Assembly: GCF_024198255.1 (NCBI RefSeq)
Contig: NZ_JAJVKW010000005.1
Coordinates: 1-64,000 of the forward strand
DNA: 64,000 nt
Source: Myxococcus guangdongensis
GTDB lineage: Bacteria > Myxococcota > Myxococcia > Myxococcales > Myxococcaceae
Reading direction: 5' to 3'
Positions within the stretch are counted from its first letter, which is position 1, and each line of letters opens with the position of its first letter. Position numbers and translations under genes: made by a program. Shown here in pieces: positions 18,573 through 26,275 of the stretch. The notes under the pieces were generated by a model, which did not search any database, was not told the DNA's origin, and saw only the letters and a list, made by a program, of their open reading frames with translations.

Positions 18573-20000
18573 TCAAGACGGGGAGTTCCCCGTCGCCGAG
18601 AGCTTGGTCTCGGGCACGGCGTCGGCCGCGGGCGGTTCGGAAGGAAGCGTCGAGGCGAGCGGAGGGGAGGCAATCACGTCCGGAAGCTCTTCCTGGACGC
18701 GCCGCGCGCGGGGGGATGAAAGCAGCAGGCCCACGGCGCACAGCACCGTGAGCCCGATGACGACGAAGAGGAGCGCGATGCCGCGGCCAGGGCCGGTGCC
18801 CAGCAGGCGCCCCATGCTGTCCGCCAGCGCGCCGCCCGGAGCCATCCACGGCTCGAAGACGCGGTCGGCCAGCGGGCCCGCCACCAGCGTGACGAGCAGC
18901 ACCGCGGACTGGCCCACCGTCTTGCGCAGCGCGGCCACCCGGCCCTGGATCTCCAGCGGCACCTTGGTCTGCCAGAGGACCTGCGAGTTGGCCGCGGTGA
19001 GCGGCATGGAGAACAGGAACAGCATCGCCGCGGTGGCGAGCAACGGAACGCTGGGCGGCAGCGCGGCCAGCAGCAACATCGCCGCCGCGATGAGCGGGAA
19101 GCCCGCCACGCCCCGCATGCGCCGCTGGGGGCCGCCCCACACGCTGGTGAGCACGCCCCCGGCCAGCATGCCCAGGCCGGAGACGGAGCCGATGACGCCC
19201 AGGCTCTTCACGTCCGTGAAGCTCAGCACCAGCGGCGTGATGAGCAGCAGCACCAGCGCCAGGCTCGCGTTGGTGAAGGTGGTGAAACACAGGAGATACG
19301 TCAGGCCCTGCCGCTCGCGCACGAAGCGCCACGCCTCCGCGAGCTCCGCGCGCATGGAGCGCTTGCCGGAAGCCCGCGCCGCGCTCGGCGGCGGCGAGGG
19401 GAAGCGCACCGCGACGAGCACGCTCGCGGCGAACAGGAAGCTCAGCACGTCCATGAACAGCACGCCGTGCAGGCCGATGCTGCCCACCAGCACGCCCGCG
19501 AACACCGGCGAGGCAATCTGGCTGAGGGCCGCGCCCAGCTCCGCCAGCCCACTGGCCCGTCCCAGGTGCCGCTTGGGGATGAGCAGCGGCGTCGTCGCCT
19601 GCCACGCCGGCCACCGGAACGCCGTGCAACAGCCCCCCAACAGGACGATGGGGTACATGTACCAGCTCTGGAACTTCAGCCAGCCCGCGTTGTCCGCCAC
19701 CAGCAGCGTCCAGATGAGCCCCGTGGTGAGACCCGAGCCCACGTCGCTCCAGAGCATCGCCTTGCGCCGGTCCCACCGGTCCACCAGCACGCCCGCGAAC
19801 GGCGACAACACCGCCAACGGCAACGTCGCGCAGAACGAGATGAGCACGAAGCGCGTCGTGGAGCCGGTCAGCTGGTAGACGTACGCGCCCAGCGCGAACG
19901 ACGTCAGCCCGGAGCCGAACAGGGAGACGAACTGACCCAGCCAGACGAGGGCGAACGTGAGCAGCGGGCGCGACGGTGAAGCAGGCGACGGGGCGGTCAT
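18573..20000 (-). CDS. MFS exporter, probable export partner of the NRPS product
   Basis: This 475-residue protein is a major facilitator superfamily transporter, predicted to sit in the inner membrane with about 12 helices. The first helices cover LLTFALVWLGQFVSLFG and the MFS loop motif reads DRWDRRK near residue 75. It resembles the EntS/MFS_3 drug and siderophore exporter group. The start ATG at 20000-19998 begins the recognisable N-terminus; a longer open frame upstream is antisense to the next gene and is ignored. No clear Shine-Dalgarno is seen. The C-terminal 40 residues are Pro/Ala-rich and soluble. It is 49 bp upstream of the NRPS on the same strand. Export of, or self-protection against, the peptide is inference from context. 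Confidence 0.9.
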   Translation of the reverse strand: MTAPSPASPSRPLLTFALVWLGQFVSLFGSGLTSFALGAYVYQLTGSTTRFVLISFCATLPLAVLSPFAGVLVDRWDRRKAMLWSDVGSGLTTGLIWTLLVADNAGWLKFQSWYMYPIVLLGGCCTAFRWPAWQATTPLLIPKRHLGRASGLAELGAALSQIASPVFAGVLVGSIGLHGVLFMDVLSFLFAASVLVAVRFPSPPPSAARASGKRSMRAELAEAWRFVRERQGLTYLLCFTTFTNASLALVLLLITPLVLSFTDVKSLGVIGSVSGLGMLAGGVLTSVWGGPQRRMRGVAGFPLIAAAMLLLAALPPSVPLLATAAMLFLFSMPLTAANSQVLWQTKVPLEIQGRVAALRKTVGQSAVLLVTLVAGPLADRVFEPWMAPGGALADSMGRLLGTGPGRGIALLFVVIGLTVLCAVGLLLSSPRARRVQEELPDVIASPPLASTLPSEPPAADAVPETKLSATGNSPS

Positions 20001-20270
20001 TCGTCGAGGAGGTGCGAGCTGGGTTGCCTGGCCAGCTTCCCACGGGCCAGGGGCACGGCACAGGAACCGGGGTACTCTGGGATCAGCTTCACAGCCCTGA
20101 CGCATTCTTGCAAACAGACTACCCGGACAGTCGCGCCGGCCTCCGTGGAAACACGGACGGTGCGTGTGGCCCAGGGGAGGTGGCGGGGGAGGGAGCCCTC
20201 GTTGCGAGCCGCCGGCCGCGCCGCAACTTCTTGGAACTGCAACCCGTTCACCCTCACCAGGAGGCCGTCG
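20001..20270. promoter_or_regulatory. Divergent intergenic region between the MFS-NRPS operon and the ferritin-like gene
   Basis: The 270 bp between two divergent starts must hold both promoters. I see a strong AGGAGG at 20259-20264 for the plus-strand gene. No sigma-70-like pair with consensus spacing is convincing for the minus-strand operon, and no operator palindrome is obvious. Confidence 0.4.
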
Positions 20271-20708
20271 ATGGCTCAGGCTGGCAAGGATGTCGAGACG
20301 CTGAATTCCTTCTTGCGGGGCGAGATTTCCGCGGTGGAGACCTACCGCCAGGCGATGGGACACATCGAGCACGACGTGCGGCGGCGCACGCTCGAGGAGT
20401 GCCTGAAGGACCACGAGCAGCGCGTGGAGGCGCTCAAGGAGCGCATCCGGCAGCTCGACGGTGAGCCGGCGGAGGGCTCGGGCGTGTGGGGCATCTTCGC
20501 GAAGGTGGTCCAGGGCGGCGCGGACCTCCTGGGCGAGGACAAGGCCATCTCCGCCCTGGAAGAGGGCGAGGACAAGGGCCTGCGCGACTACGAGCAGAAC
20601 GCGGGCAAGGTCCATGGCGATTTGCGGCGCTTCGTGCGCATGGAGCTGCTGCCCAAGCAGAAGAGCACGCACAAGAAGCTCAGCCACCTGAAGCACACCC
20701 TGCACTGA
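20271..20708 (+). CDS. PA2169/DUF2383-type four-helix-bundle protein
   Basis: A 145-residue, highly charged helical protein. The N-terminal pattern FLRGEISAVETYRQA, followed by HEQRVEALKERI, matches the ferritin-like PA2169/DUF2383 family, whose function is poorly known and which is often linked to stress. The Glu and His residues spaced along the first helices could bind metal. The start is well supported: AGGAGG at 20259-20264 with 6 nt spacing to ATG. A strong terminator follows at 20731, so it is probably monocistronic. Confidence 0.8.
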   Translation: MAQAGKDVETLNSFLRGEISAVETYRQAMGHIEHDVRRRTLEECLKDHEQRVEALKERIRQLDGEPAEGSGVWGIFAKVVQGGADLLGEDKAISALEEGEDKGLRDYEQNAGKVHGDLRRFVRMELLPKQKSTHKKLSHLKHTLH

Positions 20709-20730
20709 GGCGCGGGCGGCCCCGAGGACA

Positions 20731-20772
20731 CGGGCCCGGGCCTGCGCGCGTCGCGGGTCCGGGCCCGCTTTT
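20731..20772 (+). terminator. Rho-independent terminator of the ferritin-like gene
   Basis: CGGGCCCGG at 20731-20739 pairs perfectly with CCGGGCCCG at 20759-20767 and is followed by CTTTT. It lies 23 bp after the stop codon at 20706-20708. Confidence 0.8.
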
Positions 20773-20947
20773 GTTGGGGCTCTCAACTTTCGGGAATGCG
20801 TGTGACCTTTTGAATGCCTGGGCGTCGGTGGACGTCGACGTCCGGGACGCACGTCAGGTGTCCTTCATGCAGGGGCGCGAGGCTCTTGGAGGTTGCCGAC
20901 GGAGCGTGCGATAACCGGGGGTCCGCCGACGAGGCCGGAGGAGATGC

Positions 20948-21751
20948 ATGTGGCTGGACGACAGCTCTTCGGAACGCGAAACCCCCTCGTCGGAAGGCGC
21001 GCGGCGCGAGCACGAGCGAAGTGTTCAGCATGAGCCCCAGGCACCGGAGCCCGTGAAGATGGCCCAGGCCCCCGCGGTTCCGAAGGAAGGCAGCCACGCG
21101 GGCGCGCTGAGCGCGAGCTGCGAGGCGCTCTTCCGCGCCACCGAGCAGGCCCTGCCGTGGGCCTGGAAGCTGTTGCAGCTGGCCAAGGGCTCGGGCGCGC
21201 TGGCCGTCGAGGCGCGCGGCGCCGCGCTGGAGTTCCTGGACCGCATCCCTCCGCACGTGCGTCGCGGCGTCAGCGAGCTGCTCGCGTACAGCAACCTCTG
21301 GCAGGCCGTCTGCACGCGACTGGGCCGCCCGGTGGCGCGCTCGGCGGAGGAGCTGTTGCGCGAGCTGAACGAGGACTTGCAGCTGCTCTTGCGCGGGGCG
21401 CAGGCGCGGCTGGGCACCACCGCGGCGTTGGAGCAGGGGCTGTTGTTGCACCTGGGGCGGCTGCGCGAGTCGCGCGGCAAGGAGCCCTCGGCGGCGCTGG
21501 AGTTGAGGGCGTCGCTGGATGCCTTCACGCACGCGGTGACGCAGGTGATGTCCTCGGCGAGCGCGTACCGCCGGGCGTGGGAGTCCGCGCAGGCGGAGCT
21601 GACCGAGTCGGCGGAGTGGCTCGGCGCCGGAGACCCGGGCTTCTGCGCGTGGCTGGCCGAGCACCTGTCGGCGTCGGTGCCCGCGTGGCGGGAGGCGCAC
21701 GCGTCCAGCCGCCTGTTGCAGGAGCTGGGCGCGCTGTCCGGCCCTCCGTAG
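20948..21751 (+). CDS. Hypothetical helical protein, unassigned
   Basis: A 267-residue protein with a charged, disordered-looking first 45 residues, then an Ala/Leu/Glu-rich all-helical body. I recognise no domain, signal peptide or membrane segment. The ATG at 20948 follows GGAGGAG (20937-20943) at 4 nt; an out-of-frame ATG lies 4 nt upstream. The third-position GC pattern is typical of genuine genes here. It converges on the next gene with only 6 bp between stop codons. Confidence 0.7.
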   Translation: MWLDDSSSERETPSSEGARREHERSVQHEPQAPEPVKMAQAPAVPKEGSHAGALSASCEALFRATEQALPWAWKLLQLAKGSGALAVEARGAALEFLDRIPPHVRRGVSELLAYSNLWQAVCTRLGRPVARSAEELLRELNEDLQLLLRGAQARLGTTAALEQGLLLHLGRLRESRGKEPSAALELRASLDAFTHAVTQVMSSASAYRRAWESAQAELTESAEWLGAGDPGFCAWLAEHLSASVPAWREAHASSRLLQELGALSGPP

Positions 21752-21757
21752 TCGCGC

Positions 21758-22852
21758 CTAGACTTCCACCAGGATGCGGTGCCGGTAGAGCTCCAGCAGC
21801 ACGTCCTCGGACAGGTCCGCCTGCTTGTGCTCGCGCAGGTGGTGGCGCACGGCCTCCACGCTCTGTCGCCCGGTGAACTCCACGAGCAGCCCGTAGGCCT
21901 CACCGGGCAGGGCCACGGCGTCGAAGTCGCTGTACGCGCCCAGGGCCACGCTGCCGTCGGGCATCCACTGCACGGTGGCGTCCGCGTTGAACTTGAGCGT
22001 GCGCGGCAGCTTGGAGGACACGGCGGTGCCCAGGTGCGCCTCCAGCCCCTTGAGCTCGATGAGGCCGTCCAGGCCGAGCAGCTTGTCGAGCCCCGCCGCG
22101 TCCAGCCCGCGCACCAGCCGGTGGCACTCGCGGTAGTAGTCCAGCTCCAGGCCCACGTAGCCCTTCCACAGGTCCGCGTAGGTGCGCGCGGGAGGCGGCG
22201 CGTCGTCCAGGTCCTCGACGGCGAGCGGTGAGGGGTGCAGCTCCGGGCGGTCCTTGCCGGACAGGATGTAGTCGGGCAGCAGCTGCAGCGCGGTCCAGCG
22301 CGACAGCTGGATCTCCGTCAGCGTCAGGTACGTCTTGAGGGACATGTAGAACTTGCGGCCGTCCGCGCCCGCCACGTACTTGCAGAAGAACGTGGAGCAC
22401 ACCGCCTCGCGGTAGGGCCAGATGGTGCAGCCGCCGCTCTGCTGCGCGTAGTAGGGGCAGCGCAGCGACGCGGCCCGACCGAAGAACTGGGTGCCGTTCT
22501 TGTAGAGGAAGTTGAACTTGGCGGGCGGCTTCACCCACTGCGGCGTCACGCCGATGCGCGCGGCGATGCGCGCCTCCATGCGCGAGCGGCCCTCGGAGAG
22601 CTCCGGTCGCTCGTCCGACAGCAGCGCGCCCACCAGGTAGTTGGGCAGGCGCGGGAAGTAGGTGCAGCACTTGGTGTCGGGGCGGAACAGGCGGCTGACG
22701 CCGTCCACGGCCTCCACGCTGCCCTGGGCGGAGCCCTCGCACATGGCGCAGTTCGAGCAGGTGGCCTTGGTCTCCTCGGGGACGTCCTGGCGGAAGAAGC
22801 CGGGGAGCAGCTCGCGGTAGAGCTCGGGGAGGGAGTCGAGGAGGCGGGGCAT
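21758..22852 (-). CDS. Cysteine-rich hypothetical protein (CxxCxxC and further Cys pairs)
   Basis: A 364-residue soluble protein. Near residues 32-38 it has CSNCAMC, then CC in KCCTYF, and a second cluster with cysteines in LRCPYY, GGCTIW, AVCST and FFCKY. This Cys spacing suggests an iron-sulphur or zinc site like that of the CxxCx..CP clusters in uncharacterised YkgJ-type proteins, but I cannot assign the family. The C-terminal half has no recognisable motif. It begins 21 bp after the DUF2378 gene on the same strand, so the two probably form an operon. Confidence 0.72.
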   Translation of the reverse strand: MPRLLDSLPELYRELLPGFFRQDVPEETKATCSNCAMCEGSAQGSVEAVDGVSRLFRPDTKCCTYFPRLPNYLVGALLSDERPELSEGRSRMEARIAARIGVTPQWVKPPAKFNFLYKNGTQFFGRAASLRCPYYAQQSGGCTIWPYREAVCSTFFCKYVAGADGRKFYMSLKTYLTLTEIQLSRWTALQLLPDYILSGKDRPELHPSPLAVEDLDDAPPPARTYADLWKGYVGLELDYYRECHRLVRGLDAAGLDKLLGLDGLIELKGLEAHLGTAVSSKLPRTLKFNADATVQWMPDGSVALGAYSDFDAVALPGEAYGLLVEFTGRQSVEAVRHHLREHKQADLSEDVLLELYRHRILVEV

Positions 22853-22873
22853 CAGGGGGCTCGGGGAAGGAGG

Positions 22874-23434
22874 TCAGCGAGCGGAGGGGTCGTACCACTC
22901 GAGCCGATAGGTACAGGAGTCCTCGTCGTGACGGGTGCGGGAAATGGTCAGCCCGCGCACACCGATGCGGTGCAGTCCTTCTTCGAGGACCCCTTCGACG
23001 AAGCCCTCGGTGGCCTGGGGCTCGTTGAACCAGAGGTCCGCGGTGGTGGGGTTCACCACCGTGACGCGTGTCTCCGTGAAGTTGTTGCCGCTCCTGAAGT
23101 TGTGCGTCATGCGGCCCAGCGAGCGCATGGGACCCAGCACGCGCGCCAGGGTGAGCACCGCCGCGCCCATGACCGTCTGCGCATAGCCTTCAATCATGCG
23201 TCGCGCGAGCAACCGGCGCGCCTCCTCGAGCGTCCGGTCCGGATGGAGCGCGCGGGCCACGGTGTCCAGGCAACTCACCCAGACGGCGTGGGGATAGGCG
23301 GCCTGGAGCGGACCGTCCAGGTCCATGCCCATCTCACGCAGCTCGTTGCGAAGGTCGTAGGACAAGTCCTTGTCGAGGGTCTTCAGATACAGGCTGTCGA
23401 CCGTGTTGCCGAAGATGACCCGCTCCTGGCTCAT
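22874..23434 (-). CDS. DUF2378 / TIGR02265 Myxococcales paralogous-family protein
   Basis: A 186-residue protein beginning MSQERVIFGNTVDSLYLK. It matches the length and layout of the Myxococcus paralogous family TIGR02265/DUF2378, whose function is unknown and which is essentially restricted to myxobacteria. It contains the characteristic AYPHAVWVSCLD and GRMTHNFRSGNNF segments as I recall them. The ATG at 23434-23432 follows a GGGGGAAAG stretch. The open frame continues upstream into the decayed VWA gene, but that part belongs to a different remnant. It is likely co-transcribed with the downstream Cys-rich gene. Confidence 0.82.
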   Translation of the reverse strand: MSQERVIFGNTVDSLYLKTLDKDLSYDLRNELREMGMDLDGPLQAAYPHAVWVSCLDTVARALHPDRTLEEARRLLARRMIEGYAQTVMGAAVLTLARVLGPMRSLGRMTHNFRSGNNFTETRVTVVNPTTADLWFNEPQATEGFVEGVLEEGLHRIGVRGLTISRTRHDEDSCTYRLEWYDPSAR

Positions 23435-23540
23435 GCGCTTTCCCCCGAGGTCGCCGGCCACCCACCGGCGCGCGCATTCTCTCCGGAGCCGACCTCCCAA
23501 GGCCAGTCCCGTCGACGTGCCCCGCACGGTGGGGGGGAGC

Positions 23541-23956
23541 TCAGGGGATGACGGGGCCGGCGTTCGCGATGGCGGAGAACACGCTGTCGTGGTTCGAGAT
23601 GAGGGCGAAGCCACCCGGGTCGTTCGCATTCTGGGGATGGCCCGTCCGGAGCTTGTTGAGGACCTTCCACTGCCAGGACTGCGGCGCGAAGTGGGGGTAC
23701 GGCGCCGCGCTCCAGGGGCCCACGCACTGCGCGCCCAGGGGTTCGGCGTGAAGGCAAGTTGCTCGATGTCGCTCGACCCCTCGAACGATGACACGGCGAA
23801 GTGGCGGGCCGCCGTCGAAGGCGCGAGGCCGCGTTGCTGGGCGCGACGGATGGCCTTCTGCAAGCGGATGCGCCCATCCGACTCGATGGCGTTCATGACA
23901 CCACTCCGGTCGATGAGCAGGATGACGTGCTGCTCGTTGGCGTGGGCGGTCGCCAT
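23541..23956 (-). pseudogene. Decayed VWA-domain gene (internal deletion plus frameshift, C-terminus lost)
   Basis: The first 70 or so codons from ATG 23956 encode a VWA start (HVILLIDRSGVM, then AVSSFEG) like the intact paralogs at 24191 and 25251. After LAFTPN (about 23750) homology stops in that frame and resumes in another with EPLGAQC, PQSWQWKV and NKLRTG, ending at TGA 23543-23541. Compared with the 24191 paralog, roughly 60 residues of the VWA core are missing, the reading frame has changed, and the dockerin-like C-terminus is absent. The signal peptide is also unrecognisable. It is best read as a third family copy that has been lost. Confidence 0.8.
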
Positions 23957-24190
23957 TCCTCCCCTGGGGCTCGCGCGGCGGCCTTTCGTGAGGTGAATCA
24001 GGCGTTGGCTGACTTCATTCTGGGTTGATGTGTTTTTGTTTGAGGTAAGGACTGTCCACTATTTCTCGATATTGCAATGCGTGGCATAGGACTGATGACG
24101 CCCACTGTCTGGCGTTTCGGACCCGCTCGTCGAAGTCGAGGTCCAAGTGGGGCGGGCCTGACCCTGATTCCGTGACGAAAGGATGACCCC

Positions 24191-25189
24191 GTGACGAAAC
24201 ACGCAGCCGTCGTTCGTTGGGCCATGCTCCTGGGACTGTGGGTGTTCTCCATTCCAGGCGTGGTGATGGCGCAGCCAGTTCCCCCCTTCAAAGAAATGCA
24301 TGTGGTCTTCCTGATTGATCGCAGCGGGTCGATGACGACTGTGCGCTCATTGGACAATCGACAGCGATTTGCAGTGGGAATGCAAATGGCCAGAGATGCC
24401 GTGGAGGCGGGGTCGTCGATACCGCGATACATGGCGGTCTGGTCCTTCGAGAATAATTCATATCAGGTGCATCAGGATTTCACGACGGAGCCCCAGCTCA
24501 TCTTCAACGCCTTGAGCGCCTTGCAGGCGGGGGGGGGAACGACCCCTCTGGCCTATTCCGCCTGTGAAGCGGTGAATCGGCTGAAAGGGTTTCGCACGAA
24601 TGTCTTCGCGCAGAAACGGATCGAATTGACCTCCGACGGCCAGGAGAATGACAGCCCCGTGGGCTCCGAGTGCCAGGGGCCGGACAGCCCCACGACGGCG
24701 CCCCAGTCCTGGCAGTGGAAGGTGAGAAACAAGCTGCGGACCGGAAACGCCCAGAATACCAATGTGCCTCCGGCCGGCTTTGAGATTGTTTCTCACATCA
24801 CCTTCTTCGGGAGCTTCCTGTCCCTTCGGGATGGCGGCTCGGACGTGGCTCCGGAGGTCTCGAGGGACGGGAGGCTTGTCGCGGATGCGAACATTCCAGC
24901 CCCCGCCGGCGGCCCCTTCGTCAGGTATCTGAGCGCCATTGCCGAGGAAGCAGGTGGTCGGCTCACGATCGTCGAGGACAACCAGCCCGTTCCCGCGCTC
25001 GGTGACGTGGACCGGAACGGGTGCGTCAACAATGTGGACCTGGACCTGGTTCTCGCCAACTTCGGGAACACCGTTCCGCCGGGGGACAGGCGGGCCGACA
25101 TCAACGGCGACCTGATTGTCGACTACAACGACTACTCCATGGTCATCGCGCAGTGGGGAATGGGCGGTCGATGCAACGTGACCTTCTGA
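24191..25189 (+). CDS. Secreted VWA-domain protein with C-terminal dockerin-like Ca2+ repeats
   Basis: A 332-residue exported protein. A signal peptide (hydrophobic AMLLGLWVFSIPGVV, cleavage near VMA-QP) is followed by a von Willebrand A domain with the MIDAS motif LIDRSGSM. The last 60 residues hold two dockerin/EF-hand-like loops, GDVDRNGCVNNVDLDLV and ADINGDLIVDYNDYSMV, spaced as in type I dockerins. VWA domains bind metal and mediate adhesion; dockerins normally bind cohesins, none of which is seen here. The start is GTG at 24191 with AAAGGA upstream. Its base composition is somewhat less GC-rich than its neighbours. It converges on the paralog at 25251. Confidence 0.85.
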   Translation: MTKHAAVVRWAMLLGLWVFSIPGVVMAQPVPPFKEMHVVFLIDRSGSMTTVRSLDNRQRFAVGMQMARDAVEAGSSIPRYMAVWSFENNSYQVHQDFTTEPQLIFNALSALQAGGGTTPLAYSACEAVNRLKGFRTNVFAQKRIELTSDGQENDSPVGSECQGPDSPTTAPQSWQWKVRNKLRTGNAQNTNVPPAGFEIVSHITFFGSFLSLRDGGSDVAPEVSRDGRLVADANIPAPAGGPFVRYLSAIAEEAGGRLTIVEDNQPVPALGDVDRNGCVNNVDLDLVLANFGNTVPPGDRRADINGDLIVDYNDYSMVIAQWGMGGRCNVTF

Positions 25190-25206
25190 CCTGAAGCTTC
25201 GGGGTG

Positions 25207-25238
25207 CGGACCCGGCGATGTGTTTCGTGCCGGGTCCG
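25207..25238. terminator. Hairpin between convergent VWA genes
   Basis: CGGACCCGGC at 25207-25216 pairs perfectly with GCCGGGTCCG at 25229-25238 across a 12-nt loop, between two convergent stop codons. No T-run follows on either strand, so intrinsic termination strength is uncertain. Confidence 0.6.
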
Positions 25239-25250
25239 TGCCGGGGTCGA

Positions 25251-26213
25251 TCATTCTCGCCGCACGTTCACGGGGACCCAAGGCTGTGGCCCACTCGTGC
25301 AGCCTCGGCCCAGATTGCCCAGGACGATGCTGTAGTCAGTGAAGTCCACGACCTTGTCTCCATTGAAGTCGGCCTTGGGGTCTCCGGGGGGGATTCTCAG
25401 CCCGTAGTTGGCGAGCATGAGGTAGTAGTCCTTCGAGTCGATGCACCCGTTGCCATCCGTGTCACCCGGAATGGGAAGCGGTCGTGAGTCCTCGATGGGC
25501 ATGTATTGACCGCCCGAGTCGCGCGACAGCCCCCGGAGCAAGGTGAGGAAGGGGGACTCGAGCGGGTCCGCGAAGGGCGACAGGTTGAGGTGGTTGTAGA
25601 AGACGTCCGCGTCGAACACGAGCTGGAAGGGATTCGGGCTGTCGCGCAGCGGGTCGCCCGTCTTGAGCATGTTGCGGACCTTCCACTGCCACGAGCCCTC
25701 CTCCAGGTCCGGGTAGCGCTTGTTGCTGGACGGCCCGTAGCACAGCGAGTCTTCGGGCGTGCTGTTCTCCTCCCCGTCGGAGATGAGGTGGACCACCTTG
25801 CGTGCGTCCACGCCGGGCTCGAACTGGAGCAGCTCGTCCGCGGCATCACAGACGGCCACCGCCAGCGGCGTGGCCCCCAGGCCCGAGGCCAGGTTGTTCA
25901 GCGTCGTCACCGTCGACGCCCCGTCCATGAAGCCCTGCTCACGGCGGTAGGTGGCCCCCTCGAACGTCCACACGGCGAAGCGGCGCGGCAGGACGTTGGG
26001 CGTCTGCACGAAGTCGCGTCCACGCGTCACGGCCTCCACGAAGCGCGTCTGGCCCGAGGCGCGTGTCGTGAGCATGGAGCCGCTGCGGTCGATGAGGATG
26101 ATGACGTGCTCCTCGGTGAAGGACCACGCTTCGGTGCCGCCCAGCAACACCAGGGCAAGTCCGCTGGCCGCGAGCGCGCCAGGCGCCCGCCCGTTCAGTC
26201 TTCGAGGCAACAT
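25251..26213 (-). CDS. Secreted VWA-domain protein with C-terminal dockerin-like Ca2+ repeats (paralog)
   Basis: A 320-residue exported protein, paralogous to the 24191 product. The signal peptide contains ALAASGLALVLLGGTEAWS. The VWA domain has the MIDAS motif LIDRSGSM, then the family's SDGEEN and WQWKVRNMLKTG segments. The C-terminus has two calcium-loop repeats, GDTDGNGCIDSKDYYLM and ADFNGDKVVDFTDYSIV. The start ATG at 26213 has AAGGAGA 6 nt upstream. It is the last gene of a minus-strand run of exported proteins, 62 bp after the RCC1 lipoprotein, and terminates at a convergent hairpin. Confidence 0.85.
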   Translation of the reverse strand: MLPRRLNGRAPGALAASGLALVLLGGTEAWSFTEEHVIILIDRSGSMLTTRASGQTRFVEAVTRGRDFVQTPNVLPRRFAVWTFEGATYRREQGFMDGASTVTTLNNLASGLGATPLAVAVCDAADELLQFEPGVDARKVVHLISDGEENSTPEDSLCYGPSSNKRYPDLEEGSWQWKVRNMLKTGDPLRDSPNPFQLVFDADVFYNHLNLSPFADPLESPFLTLLRGLSRDSGGQYMPIEDSRPLPIPGDTDGNGCIDSKDYYLMLANYGLRIPPGDPKADFNGDKVVDFTDYSIVLGNLGRGCTSGPQPWVPVNVRRE

Positions 26214-26275
26214 GGGTGTCTCCTTGTCGGGTGCTGCGGAAGGGACCTGACGGCCGTCCCGTGAAGCGTGGCGCC

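Noticed and set aside
18573..20852. A 759-codon frame extending the MFS protein upstream
   Set aside because: The extra N-terminal 284 residues are antisense to the ferritin-like gene and have no membrane or family character; the MFS fold starts at ATG 20000.
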